From Panax quinquefolius (Eukaryota; Streptophyta; Magnoliopsida; Apiales; Araliaceae): DNA of 64,000 bases. This document shows, piece by piece, positions 47,399-59,210 of the stretch. Under the pieces are notes generated by a model. That model was not told the DNA's origin and searched no databases. It saw only the letters and a program-made list of their open reading frames with translations. The stretch spans positions 28,736,293-28,800,292 of the forward strand of contig CM035173.1 in NCBI GenBank assembly GCA_020205615.1. The letters are read 5' to 3'. The position numbers and the translations under genes were made by a program. How positions within the stretch are numbered: position 1 is the stretch's first letter; every line of letters begins with the position of its first letter.

Positions 47399-47607
47399 GA
47401 TATGGAAGCTAGAACCAAAAAAGCTTCATGAGTTACGAGTCCAACATCTTAAGAGATCCGTAGTATTAATATTCACCCCTTCTCCTTTGAGACCTAGGTT
47501 TTTTGGGGCTTTAATCAATTTGATCGAAGTTGGGGCTTTGATCGATTTGTTTGTGATGGTTTTAGATTTTTGTTGTTTTTATTTAATTTTAATGTTTAAT
47601 GTAAAGT
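47399..47607. other. Right interior piece of the Pack-MULE-like element
   Basis: GC content and style differ from the LTRs. A TTGGGGCTTTGATCGATTTG-like word is partly duplicated (47509-47551). An open frame covers it, but I recognise no domain. It may be 3' sequence of a captured gene. Confidence 0.4.
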
Positions 47608-47856
47608 GAGTTTTCGAATTTGCCCTTTAATGTATAATGAATGTGTAAGTAGATATTAAAATAATTTTTTTTTAACACATCAGCTGCACTATAGCCTACT
47701 TGGAGAGCCACATCATCAATTGGTGACGTGGCAGGCTCAATTGAATGGAAGTAAAAAAAATTAATAGTTTAATCATCTAATTAACAAAATTGAAAGGTGG
47801 ATCATCGAAGTGGAATATGACCCATAATTTAGGATAATAATTTATATTTAAGCCTT
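47608..47856 (-). repeat. Right terminal inverted repeat
   Basis: Reverse complement of 24790-25036, with about two dozen differences by eye. It contains ATTAATAGTTTAATCATCTA and CCACATCATCAATTGGTGAC. Confidence 0.88.
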
Positions 47857-47861
47857 CGATA

Positions 47862-48600
47862 AATATATTAGCGGACGGATGTTAAATGACTACGAATATA
47901 CATAAATTTATCTGTATTTGCATCCATTTATTTACGAATATCTTTAATTAAATACAAATAATATTCGTTTAAATCGAATACAAAATAATATCCGTTTTAA
48001 ACGAATAGAAAATAATAAACACGGACAAGTATCATATTTTTGGGTTATTATTCATAGCCCTAAAGATAACATAAGGTGTAAACTGTCAACTACTCTATTC
48101 AAGGCCTTAATTCATTTAAATTAGTCAAAAAAATGAGGAATAATTTACTCATTTTCAAAACTAAAAAGGAACATCAATATTACATTTTAATATTTCACCA
48201 ATTTACTTTTTAGCAATCTATTTACCCGAACTCAAATGAATATTTGAAATAAAAAATCTCCATTTCATAATTAAGATTAAAAATATATTAAAATATGACA
48301 TTATAATAATAAAAGAGATAATAACAAAAAATTTATAAAAAATAAATACTCTCTATTTCATTTGAAATAAAAAGGATACTGGTCTAACTCAATCTACCTT
48401 GTAGTTAATCGATATACACAAATTTGTTCCAATTACAAGGACCAAAAAGTAACTTGCCATATCCACACAGACTTGAACAACATTATGGATTAATTAAGCC
48501 CCCAAAATATCAAATAACGGGAGTCAATTATACATACACCGTTAGATGTATACATACTACAACCGTATATTATATTATATTAGTAGATCTAGATCAAACA
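47862..48600. other. Intergenic DNA and 3' flank of the small gene
   Basis: AT-rich, with several ATATTCGTTT/AATATCCGTTTT words around 47880-48010. The last 100-200 bp should be the 3' UTR of the minus-strand gene at 48601. No element ends found. Confidence 0.5.
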
Positions 48601-48930
48601 CTACGACCTATCAGAAACCGCCGTTAAAAGGAACGGCCTCATCGGCGGCGAGTCGTAACAGAACGGAGCCGCCGGGTGCTGCCATTTCTTATACACCACT
48701 GGCGCCGCCTTCTCCTGCTCCTTTATCTGCCGACTGTTATTATTATCTCTCCTCGATTCTTCCTTCGTAGACTTAATCTCAGCCGTCGGCGATCCGTCCA
48801 ACGGCGATAAGAGAGGGATCGCCACGCTCCAATCAGCAACAGGACTGATCTTTATCGATGCCGGTGCTCTCAGCTGCAGCCGGCTCGACAACCGTCGGTT
48901 GGTGGAGTTTTTAACCGGTGTATCTGCCAT
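48601..48930 (-). CDS. Small conserved-looking plant protein, 109 aa, function unknown
   Basis: ATG at 48928-48930, stop TAG at 48601-48603. The N-terminus is MADTPVKNSTNRRLSSRLQL. A hydrophobic stretch IKISPVADWSVAIPLLSPLD (about residues 28-47) is followed by a polar, Lys/Glu/Asn-rich linker. The C-terminal motif is VYKKWQHPAAPFCYDSPPMR (about residues 79-98). I recall plant proteins of unknown function with the same ADWS..IPLLSPL and KKWQHPAAPFCY words, but cannot name a family. There is no signal peptide or transmembrane helix. The coding part is clearly more GC-rich than its surroundings, and a good TATA box lies at the right distance. No introns are needed. I consider it a real gene. 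Confidence 0.78.
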   Translation of the reverse strand: MADTPVKNSTNRRLSSRLQLRAPASIKISPVADWSVAIPLLSPLDGSPTAEIKSTKEESRRDNNNSRQIKEQEKAAPVVYKKWQHPAAPFCYDSPPMRPFLLTAVSDRS

Positions 48931-49044
48931 GTTATTGAGACTGAAATGTGGATTTGGTCTTTGATTTTGTTCTACGGAGATGAGATAGCAAGAAGTGTTA
49001 ACGGATGTGATTTATTTTGGGTGACGGCGTAGAAATGTGAAGCA

Positions 49045-49053
49045 TATATATAA
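49045..49053 (-). promoter_or_regulatory. TATA box of the small gene
   Basis: TTATATATA on the minus strand, 115 bp upstream of the ATG, which leaves a 5' UTR of about 80-90 bases. A short ACGT-containing element (CTACGTGCATT on the minus strand, about 49076-49086), similar to G-box/ABRE cores, lies about 30 bp further upstream. Confidence 0.65.
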
Positions 49054-49199
49054 GGGAGGGAAAGGGCGTGTGGAATGCACGTAGGGAGATGTGACTGGGA
49101 AAAAGTCAAAAAAAGTATGTTAAGCGAGTCGGTTATTTGAGCTGGCTTTGTTTTGAAAAAGTCAGCTTTGTTTGATTTAGCTGTTAGTTTAAAGCTGTG

Positions 49200-49662
49200 T
49201 ATTTATTAGCTGTATAGTAGTATATATATATATACTAGTATATGCCCAAATTAAATTAAAATTTGAAAAATATTATATTACTTAAAGACACATACCACCA
49301 CAATAATTAATACATACTCAATCATCAACACATGTCCAATTACCAAAATATCAAAATTGGTACTAATTTCCAAAAAAATCGGTAGAATTTCCTTTAAAAA
49401 TAGATATATTCATACCCAAAAAGCAACATAACCATGTATAATTAGTTAACTTTACAAAAGACGTAACACACAAAATACACACAATCATCAACACAGATTT
49501 AATCACCAAAATATCAAACTAGTCGCTACTACATTTAAAAATTTCGACAGAGTTTTCTTTAAAAATAGACATCCAGACAAATATAAACATGTGTATCCAA
49601 ACCACCAAAAAAATAATCATCCATACATATCCAAACCACCAAAAAAACAATCATTCCATACC
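49200..49662. repeat. Degenerate tandem repeats, about 200-bp unit (left part)
   Basis: Related copies of a unit with CAATCATCAACAC, ACCAAAATATCAAA, TTTCGACAGAGTTT, TTTAAAAATAGA and ATCCATACATATCCAAACCA words. At least two copies lie here and two more follow the LTR insertion (52398-52770). Divergent and non-coding. Confidence 0.65.
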
Positions 49663-49667
49663 CAAAA

Positions 49668-52392
49668 TGTGACGCCCCCAAAATAGGTATATCACACATT
49701 CTCGAGTTGTCATATACATAGATGTAAAACAACTACAACTTTATTATTACAACAAGAAAACTGTGAGTTTAAATACAAATATTATCTTCTGCATAATATC
49801 TATACTCAAAAAATTCTCATCACATTTATTGATACATTATTTTATAAAAATGGTGAGGACTACTAAACAACTCTCTCTGAACCTTCATTCCATACCCCGA
49901 CTGTCATTCGCTTATATTCTCCTCCCGAGAAAAATGGAACAAAAGCAGAAAAGGGTGAAATTTCAACTAATTTCGAGAAAGAATATTATGACTAAGATAA
50001 TATACAACAAATTACCAAGTTAGTCTTCAACAGGGAAAATCTAATAGAATACAATAGACAACAAATTTTAAATCAATATTCGCAATGAAATAATAATTCA
50101 TTGTAAGAGTTAAGTAGAGAATGCAAAACTACTATCTTCCATGTATGAATTTAAAAGTTCATCGCTCATCTTTTATCCCTCAGAACATCAATCAATATAC
50201 ATCCGAATCATATATTCATCTTTGCACTACAGTGCCAAAGATATTCATCATTAATTATTCATCTAAACACTGCTCATCTTTGCACTACGCGCCAAAGATA
50301 TTCTTCAAATCATTCATCTTTGCGACTACGGTAAAGATATTCCATAATATCATCATTTAAGATCGAGGATGATGAAAAATATTTTTAAAGAAACGAATCC
50401 AAAGGAAAACAAATGACAAGGATTAAGGATTAAGGATTCAGTACTTTGTTTTATCCATGTTCAAAAGATACCTCAAAAAATAATCATAGTAAAATTCAAG
50501 AATGATCAAAACACGGATACAATCAAAGCTTAAGATCCGAATAAATATTTTGGGACGAAAAGAAAATTTTTCATTTTTCATGAATAGTCTTACAGATTCG
50601 TGAATAATTATGTCGTAGATACGTGAATAGTCTTAGATCATGTGAATAAGAATCTCTACACCAAAAGATAGAAATTCTACAAAAAACATCTTCACGCTTC
50701 ATGAATAAGTACTTTGAATAAGAATCGTGAATAAGAACTCATGAATAATAACTATCGTGAATAAGAATCTCATGAATAAGAACCCCGATATGAAAAAGTT
50801 CCAAATTTGATAAAAAGTTCCAACCAATATTTCAAAGATAATGATATCAAGAAATAATATCATTTGAGAAGAAAATAACATCCCTTACCTCGAAAGATTA
50901 AGACTTCTATTTTAATACCTGGATATAGTCTTTGAAGGGAACTTGCACCGCCTAACAATACTCAAAGTATACTCAAAATACTCACAAGAATACGCCGATA
51001 ATATAGAGAGAAAACTTCGCTTTTAATTGTGATTTTCAATTCTAACCCAAGACCCTATTTATAGGAAATTCTTAGAACACTAAAAGCGTAAAATTTAATA
51101 AAATAATAATATTTCTTAAAATATTCAAGCCCACCTTAGAAATCTGATTTCAGATCATTTATAACACATGTGAGCCACTCAATTACAACAAAAAACGTTT
51201 TTCTTACAAAAAATATTTTAAACTCCAAAATCAATTATTCCTGATTTCGTAACTTCAATAATTCATAATAAATAGCCCTTTCATCAGAAAAATTCGAATC
51301 TCGCGAGTTTTTATAGGAAATTCAATTCTCTACAACTTTGCAGAAGAAAGTTTTTCCAAATTCCAAATAGAAATTGACCGAAATCCATAAACCAAGCGAT
51401 TTTATGTGCTATAATCAAATTTCACCAATAAATGGGGTCCAATTTAACTTGTTTAACATGTTTTAAACATTTATTGCAACAAAAATACTCTTCCTCCTCA
51501 GATACTCATATATCCCACATTCGTTGTAAAATATCACCATTATTATATTATTAAAATATAATAATATATTTAAATGAATTATTTTATCGAAAAGATAAAA
51601 TTTCAATTTTCAACAATTGTCACATTAAAAATTTTCTCCATCTATAACCACATAAAATCAATATTTTCCTCCTCATATGAATCAATAATTAATTATTCAC
51701 AAATAATATTACGTAATCACAATATCGACAACCGCGCAGCTTCTCGGAAAGAGGGGCTTTCCAATAAGAATTTCTTCTTCTTCAAGCAAGAATTAGGTGA
51801 CCAAACCTCTCCTTAGATGTAACTTTCTAGACATTGCCAATAATGTTATCTAATAATATTATTCGAGATAATATGAATTATTGCTTCGATAATGAAAAAT
51901 ATTGTGTAATGACAATTATCAAAATAACAAAGAATATAAAATATCAACGCAACAATTATTAACTCAATAAAATACTGAACAGTAATTACTGTAACCATTA
52001 TTGAGTAGTGCCTTCTTACGTAAGAATCAATAATTGGTGCAATACCGTATGCTACTGTGTTTTAACCACCGGGTATTTTAACAGTATTAACGGTAACAAC
52101 TACGCCGTTATTTTTAAACCACTTATATTTGTCGTTTTCTTCATCCAATCGCTTTTCGTTATGGGGCCCACACATGGCTGCGCCGTCGTACGAATATTCC
52201 CCGATAGTACGAATATTCCACGACCAAACGAATATTCTCCGACAACAATGAATATTTTATAACCACTTGCTTATTTTGAAATATTTGCGTATTTTACCCC
52301 TAATTATCCACATTAATCAAATCAACCCTTACTATTTCAAAATAATAAATAGAGAAAATTAAATTTCATTAATAATAAGTTGGGGTCTTACA
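49668..52392 (-). mobile_element. Solo gypsy LTR, subtype A, minus strand
   Basis: Begins TGTGACGCCCCCAAAATAGG and ends TTGGGGTCTTACA, 2725 bp. Perfect TSDs CAAAA lie at 49663-49667 and 52393-52397. The TATA complement TATTTATA is at 51056-51063. Hairpin words are at 50219-50340. It splits the degenerate tandem repeats. Confidence 0.9.
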
Positions 52393-52397
52393 CAAAA

Positions 52398-52770
52398 TTA
52401 TCATAACCATGTATAATTAGTTAACTTTATAAAATACGAAACAAAAAAAATACATACATGAAGAACTTAATATATACTCAATCATCAACACATTCAACCA
52501 CCAAAACATCAAGCTAGTCGCTACTAATTTCAAGAAATTTCGACAGAGTTTCTTTTAAAAATAGATATCCACAAAAATCTAAACCTGTTTACAAAACTTA
52601 CAATCATCCATACATATCCAAACCACCAAAAAAAATCACCAAGAAATTTGTTGTGTTTCATTCCATACCCAAATCATAATAACCAAGTATAATTAGCTAA
52701 CTTTACAAAAGGCAGAACACAAAAAATGCATACATGCAGAAAATAGAGAAACAACATGTTGAGCATAAGA
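52398..52770. repeat. Degenerate tandem repeats (right part)
   Basis: Continues the unit seen at 49200-49662 after the LTR: CAATCATCAACACATTCAA, CACCAAAACATCAAGCTAGT, TTTCGACAGAGTTTC and ATCCATACATATCCAAACCA words. Confidence 0.65.
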
Positions 52771-53479
52771 CCCTTTACTTTACAGCTTACACCAAGTATA
52801 TTCTTTACAGCTTACATCATGTATCCTTCAATATATACCTGAAAATATTTAAAATTTAAAAATTATCGAAATATGTGAGTTAAAATAAAACAATTATAAA
52901 TTCGAAACATAAGACCCCTTACTTTACCTTGAATTATCTAAAAAACAAATGAGCACGCATATTTGTAAGTAGGGGGGAATGACTTAGATTGATTGCAGTA
53001 AGAATTTAGAGAGATTGTAACAAATAATCAATTTTTTAAGGAAAAAATATGGACTTACAATCAAATAAAGTTTTCTTAGTATTATCTCAATGAACAGTTC
53101 ATTTGCTTAATGATTTAAATCATAAATCTGTATTGGTGGCAGTATAATGGTGTGTGAGTTTGATTTGCGAGTGTTTGATTGGTTACAGTTATGTGTGTGT
53201 GTTTGTGCATGTATTATATGTGTTGTGTGTCTGCATGAGAAGTAGAGAAATAGCCCTGTATCCAACACATTGTTCTATAGTAATATGCTCGATCAATAGC
53301 ATATTGAATTTAACAACTTGAAAGGTATTCTATAAATAAGATCAAAACTACTTGGAAAGGTTGAGGTTTTACTATTGACCGATGCTTCAAATTATGGAAT
53401 GTTCAAACAAGTTTAGAGTTTAAAAAAATCGGACCTAATAAAAGATTCAAATTATATGTCATAACAGAAGCTTAAAGGC
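52771..53479. other. Intergenic DNA, nothing recognised
   Basis: AT-rich. A GTGTGTGTG-like stretch is near 53190-53230. No genes recognised. Confidence 0.5.
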
Positions 53480-53719
53480 CACAAAGCAACAGAATAACAC
53501 GAAACTTAAAATTTTTTAAATTTAATAACATCCAAATCCATTATAAAAATAAAGAAAAAAGAATAGGATTAAAAGTGATACCAGTTTGTAATCTGTATTT
53601 TTTGTTCCTTGGGTAGAAGAGGTTGTTTTTTGTTTCCCTTTAAATTTAGCAATCGCCAAAGCAACAGACTTTTTTTTTTCCTTTCTGTGTAAGAACACGA
53701 TAAAAAAATAAGTAATATT
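53480..53719 (+). repeat. Direct repeat, left copy, flanking a solo LTR
   Basis: Shares with 58990-59210 the words TAAAAGTGATACCA, TCCTTGGGTA.AAGA, TTTGTTTCCCTT and AAATTT.GCA.TCGC.AAAGCA in the same order. The two copies are separated by the LTR block 53720-58948. This looks like an old tandem duplication of about 220 bp with the LTR inserted close to the boundary. Confidence 0.65.
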
Positions 53720-56700
53720 TGTGACACCCCCAAAATAGCTTTACATCACCCATTTTGAGTTGTCAATACATGGTACATAAACAACTACAACTTTATTATT
53801 ACAACAGTAAAACTGTGAGTTTGAATACAAATATTATCTTCTAGACAATATCTATACTCAAATAAATCCTCATCACATTTATTGATACATTATTTTACAA
53901 AATGGTGAGGACTACTAAACAACTCTCTCTAACCTTCATTCCATACCCCACTCTAAATACTCGCTATATTTTCGCCTCCGAGAAAAGAAAAATGGGGAAA
54001 AGGGTGAGCTCAACTAGCCCAGTAAAAAATATTATGACTAAGATAATATACAACAAATTATCATTAGTCTTCAACAGGAAAAAAAAACTAATAGAACACA
54101 ATAGACAACAAGTTTTAAATCAATATTCGCAGCGGAAATAATAATTAATTAGAAGAGTTAAGTAGAGAATGCAACTACTATCTTCTATGTATGAATTTTA
54201 AAGTTCATTGTAAGACCCCAACTTATTATTAATGAAATTTAATTTTCTCTATTTATTATTTTAAAATAGTAAGGGTTGATTTGATTAATGTAGATAGTTA
54301 TGGGTAAAATACGCAAATATTTCAAAATAAGCAAGTGGTTATAAAATATTCATTGTTGTGGGGAATATTCGTTTGGTCGTGGAATTTTCCTAATTGTTGG
54401 GGAATATTCGTATTTACGGCCAAGCAGCCCATGTGTAAATTCCCATAACGTAAAGCGATTGGATGAATAAAACGACAAATATAAGTGGTTTAAAAAAATA
54501 ACAGGCGTAGTTATTACAGTTATCTTTGTTAAAATACCCTTGGTTAAAAACACAAGATAGATACCAGATTGCACACCAATTATTGATTCTTACGTGAAGA
54601 AGGCACTACTCAATAATGGTTACGATAATTACTTATTCAATATTTTATTGATTTAATAATTGTTTACGTTGATATTTTATATTCATTGTTGTTTGATAAT
54701 TGTCATTATACAAGATTTTTTTATTATCGAAGCAATAATTCATATTATCTGAATAATATTATTAGATAACATTATTGGCAATGTCTAGAAAGTTCATGCC
54801 TAAGGAGAGGTTTGGTCACCTAATTGCATAGCCGAAGAAGAAATTTTTATTGAAAGCCCCTCTTTCCTGAAGCTCCAGGTTCATCGATATTGTGATTCGT
54901 AATATTATTTGTGAATAATTAATTATTGATTCATATGATGAGGAAAATATTGATTTTATGTGGATATAGATGGAGAAAAATTTTAATGTGACAATTGTTG
55001 AAAATTGAAATTTTATCTTTTTCTCGATAAAATAATTCATTTAAATATATTATTATATTTTAGTAATATAATAATGGTGATATTTTTACAACAAATGTGG
55101 GATATATGAGTATACGAGGAGGAAGGGTATTTTTGTTGCAATAAATGTTTAAAACATGTTAAACATGCTCGGTGGACCCCATTTATCGATCGAAATTTGA
55201 TTATAAACAGTAAAATCACCCGTTTGTGGATTTCGTCCAATTTCTTTTGGAATTTGGAAAAACTTTCTTCTGTAAAGTTGTAGAGAATTGAATTTTCTAT
55301 AAAAATTCGCGAGATTCGAATTTTCTGATGAAAGGGCTATTAATTATGAATTATTGAAGTTCCGAAGCTCCGAAATAATTGATTTTTGAAAGTTTAAAAT
55401 ATTTAAAATTAGAAAAACGTTTTTTTCATTATGGTGTGTTACACATGTGGGTTGAATGAGCTGAATTCTGTTCTTGGAAGGTTGGCGTAGAAAATTTGAT
55501 TATATATATTATTATTATATTAAATTTTTTGCTTTGGTGTTCTAAGCATTTTCCTATAAATAGGGTGCTTAGGTTAGAATTGAAAATCACACCGAAATCA
55601 AGTTTTCTCTCTATATTATCGAAATTTATTCTTGTGAGTATTTTGAGTATAATTTGAATATTGCTATACTAATGCAAGTTCAAGTCATAAATTTATATCC
55701 TGTTTTTAATTTAAAATCGATCTTTCGAGGTAAGGATATATTATTATTTTTGTAATGATATTATTTCTTCAATATCATTATGTTGAAATATTGATCTGAA
55801 GTTTTATCAAATTTGGAACTTTTGGTGTCGAGTTACTATTCACGATATCTGACTTTATTCACATATACTGATCTTATTCACGAATACTTGACTATTCATC
55901 ATGAAAAATAAAAAATTTTCTTTTCGTCCAAAATATCTGTTCTAGATACTAGCTTTGATTATATCCATGTTTTGATCATTCTTGAATTTTACACCACTGT
56001 GATTATTTTTGAGGTATTTTTGGACGTGGATAAAACAAAGTACTGAATCCTTAATCCTTAATCCTTGTCATTTTGTTTCACCGGGATTCGCTTTTTTAAA
56101 AATATTTTCATCATCTTCATCTTAAATGATGATATTATGGAATATCTTTGGCACAGTAGTGCAAAGATGAATGATTTCTGAAGAATATCTTTGGCCCATA
56201 GTGCAAAGATGAACAGTGTTTAGTTGAATACTTAACCAATCGATGAATATCTTTGGCTGTAAGTAGTGCAAAGATGAATATTTGATTCCGATGTATGTTG
56301 ATTGATGTTACGGGGATAAAAGATGATTTATTTAACTTTTAAATTCATACATAGAAGATAGTAGTTTGCATTCTCTACTTAACTCTTCTAATGAATTATT
56401 ATTTCACTGCGAATATTGGTTTAAAAACTTGTTGTCTATTGTATTCTATTAGTTTTTTTCCCTGTTGAAGACTTATGATAATTTGTTGTATATTATCTTA
56501 GTCATAATATTCTTTCTTCGGGCTAGTTGAGCTCACCCTTTCCTTGTTGTTCCATTTTTTTCTTCTCGGAGGTGAAAATGTAAATAGTACTAGTCGGGGT
56601 ATGGAATGAAGGTTCTATAGAGAGTTGTTTAGTAGTCCTCACCATTTTTGTAAAAATAATGTATCAATAAATGTGATGAGGATTTATTTGAGTATAGATA

Positions 56701-58948
56701 TTGTCTAGAAGATAATATTTGTATTCAAACTCACGCTTTCTTGTTGTAATAATAAAGTCAGTAGTTGTTTCTACGTACCATGTATTGACAACTCGTAATG
56801 GGTGATGTATACCTATTTTGGGGCGCCACATTCATCGCTCATCTTTTATCCCCAGTAACATCAATCAATATATATCCGAATCAAATATTCATCTTTGCAC
56901 TACGGGCCAAAGATATTCATCACCGGTCATGTTCATCTAAACACTGCTCATCTTTGCTACTACCAAAGATATTCATTAGAAATTATTCATCTTTTCACTA
57001 CAGCCAAAGATATTCAATAATATCATCATTTAAGATCGAGGATGATGAAAATATTTTTAAAGAAACGAATCCAAAGGAAACAAAATGACAAGGATTAAGG
57101 ATTAAGGATTCGTACTTTGTTTTATCCACGTCCAAAAATACCTCAAAAATAATCATAGGGGTGTAAAATTCAAGAATGATCAAAACATGGATACAATCAA
57201 AGCTAGTATCCAGAATAGATATTTTGGACGAAAAGAAAATTTTTCATTTTTCGATGAATAGTTATGCGTGTCGTATTCGTGAATAATAGTACCATATACG
57301 TGAATAAGGTCAGATACGTGAATAAAGGTCGATATCGTGAATAGTAACTCACACCAAAAAGTTCCAAATTTGATAAAAACTTCAGATCAATATTTCAAAG
57401 ATAATGATATTGAAGAAATAATATCATTACGAAAAAAATAATATCCCTTACCTCACAAAAAGACAAGATTTAGTTGAAACACCTGATATCGACTATAACT
57501 TGAACTTGTAACGATAAGCAATACTCAAAGTATACTCAAAATACACACAAGAATACGCCGATAATATATAGAGAGAAAACTTCAATTTTGGTGTGATTTT
57601 CAATTCTAACCTAAGCACCTATTTATAGGAAAATGCTTAGAACACCAAAGTTAAAAATTTAATATAATATTATTATTTATAATAAAATTTCCTCGCCTCT
57701 TAGAATTCAGCTCCTAGCATTTCCCACATGCTCACCTTCTAGAAAAAGTAATAAAATGTTTTTCCAATTTAAAATATTTTAAACTTCTAAAAATTAATTA
57801 TTTGAGCTTGAACTTCAATAATTCATAATAAATAGCCCTTCTATCGTAAAATTCGAATCTCGCTAATTTTTATAGGAAATTCAATTCTCTACAACTTTGC
57901 GTAAGAAAGTTTTTCCAAATTCCAAATGAAATTGACCGAAATCCACAAACGGGAGATTTTACAGTTATAATCAAATTTCAAATCGATAAATGGGGTCCAA
58001 TTTACATGTTTAACTTGCTTTTAAACATTTATTGCAACAAAAATACTCTTCCTCCTCAGTATACTCATATATCCCACATTCGTTGTAAAAATATCACCAT
58101 TATTATATTATTAAAATATAATAATATATTTAAATAAATTATGTTATCGTAAAAGATAAAATTTCAATTTTCAACAATTGTCACATTAAAATTTTCTCCA
58201 TCTATATCCATATAAAATCAATATTTTCATCATCATATGAATCAATAATTATTTATTAAATAATATTACGTAATCTTAATATTGACAATTAGGCGTTCCC
58301 AGTGAAAGAGGACTTTCCAATAAGAATTTCTCTTCTTCAAGCGCCTGATTAGGTGACCAAACCTCTCCTTATGTAACTTTCTAGATATTTCTAATAATGT
58401 TATCTAATAATATTATTCAGATAATATGAATTATTGCTTCGATAATGAAAAATAATCGTAAATGACAATTATCAAACAATGTTAATATAAAATATCAACG
58501 CAAAGAATTATTAAATCAATAAAATCTTTCGAATAAGAATTATCGTAACCATTATTGAGTAGTGCCTTCTTACGTAAGAATCAATAATTGGTGCAATACC
58601 GTGTAATCTTGTGTTTTAACCACCGAGTATTTTAACAAGATGATAAAGAATAACTACGCCATTATTTTTAAACAACTTATATTTGTCGCTTTTCTTCATC
58701 CAATAGCTTTTCGTTATGGGCCCACACATGGTCACTACGTGGTCAATTTAATATTCCCCGACAAAGCATTTAATATTCCACGACCAAATGAATATTCCCG
58801 ACAACAATGAATATTTTATAACCACTTGCTTATTTTGAAATATTTAGTATTTTACCCATAACTATCCACATTAATCAAATCAACCCTTACTATTTCAAAA
58901 TAATAAATAGAAAATTAAATTTCATTAATAATAAGTTGAGGTCTTACA
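53720..58948 (-). mobile_element. Solo gypsy LTR, subtype A, minus strand, with nested LTR
   Basis: Begins TGTGACACCCCCAAAATAG and ends TGAGGTCTTACA. TSDs ATATT lie at 53715-53719 and 58949-58953. It is split at 54208 by a plus-strand solo LTR and resumes after the TTCAT duplication. The host LTR without the insert is about 2.6 kb. TATA complement at 57620-57627. Confidence 0.9.
54209..56830 (+). mobile_element. Solo gypsy LTR, subtype A, nested in opposite orientation
   Basis: Begins TGTAAGACCCCAAC and ends TTTTGGGGCGCCACA, 2622 bp. Perfect TSDs TTCAT lie at 54204-54208 and 56831-56835. The promoter TATAAATA is at 55555-55562. The insertion of one family member into another, head to head, creates a long imperfect inverted repeat (54209-56830 against 56836-58948). 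Confidence 0.92.
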
Positions 58949-58989
58949 ATATTAAATGAGACAAACCAAAATATTTTGACAAATCGAGA

Positions 58990-59210
58990 CGTTCTACATA
59001 AAATAAAACTTAAATTTTTTAAATTCAATAAAATCCAAATCCAATATAAAAACAGAGAAAAAGAATATGATTAAAAGTGATACCAAATTGACAATCTTTA
59101 TGTTTTCTTCCTTGGGTATAAGAAGTTGATTTTGTTTCCCTTAAATTTGGCATTCGCTAAAGCATCGTAACTTTCTTTCCTTCTACAAGAAAACACTACT
59201 TAATAGCAAA
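58990..59210 (+). repeat. Direct repeat, right copy
   Basis: Partner of 53480-53719 (see that entry). Confidence 0.62.

Larger units (their letters stand above)
24790..47856. mobile_element. Pack-MULE-like DNA transposon, inflated by nested retrotransposons
   Basis: Terminal inverted repeats of about 248 bp lie at 24790-25036 and 47608-47856, with roughly 90% matching bases by eye. The outermost bases are AAGGCTTAAATATAAA on each side, and both ends abut a direct repeat CGATA (24785-24789 and 47857-47861). Removing two retrotransposon blocks (25630-30494 and 31095-47393) leaves about 1.9 kb: two TIRs plus interior pieces 25037-25629, 30500-31094 and 47399-47607. The first piece carries a broken AP2/ERF gene fragment. 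No transposase was seen, so it is non-autonomous. Long TIRs plus host gene fragments are the hallmark of Pack-MULEs. The 5-bp direct repeat is shorter than the 8-11 bp usual for Mutator-like elements, so the superfamily is not secure. Confidence 0.65.

Noticed and set aside
47397..47609. 70-codon open frame near the right TIR as a gene
   Set aside because: No recognisable domain, starts at the LTR boundary and runs into the TIR.
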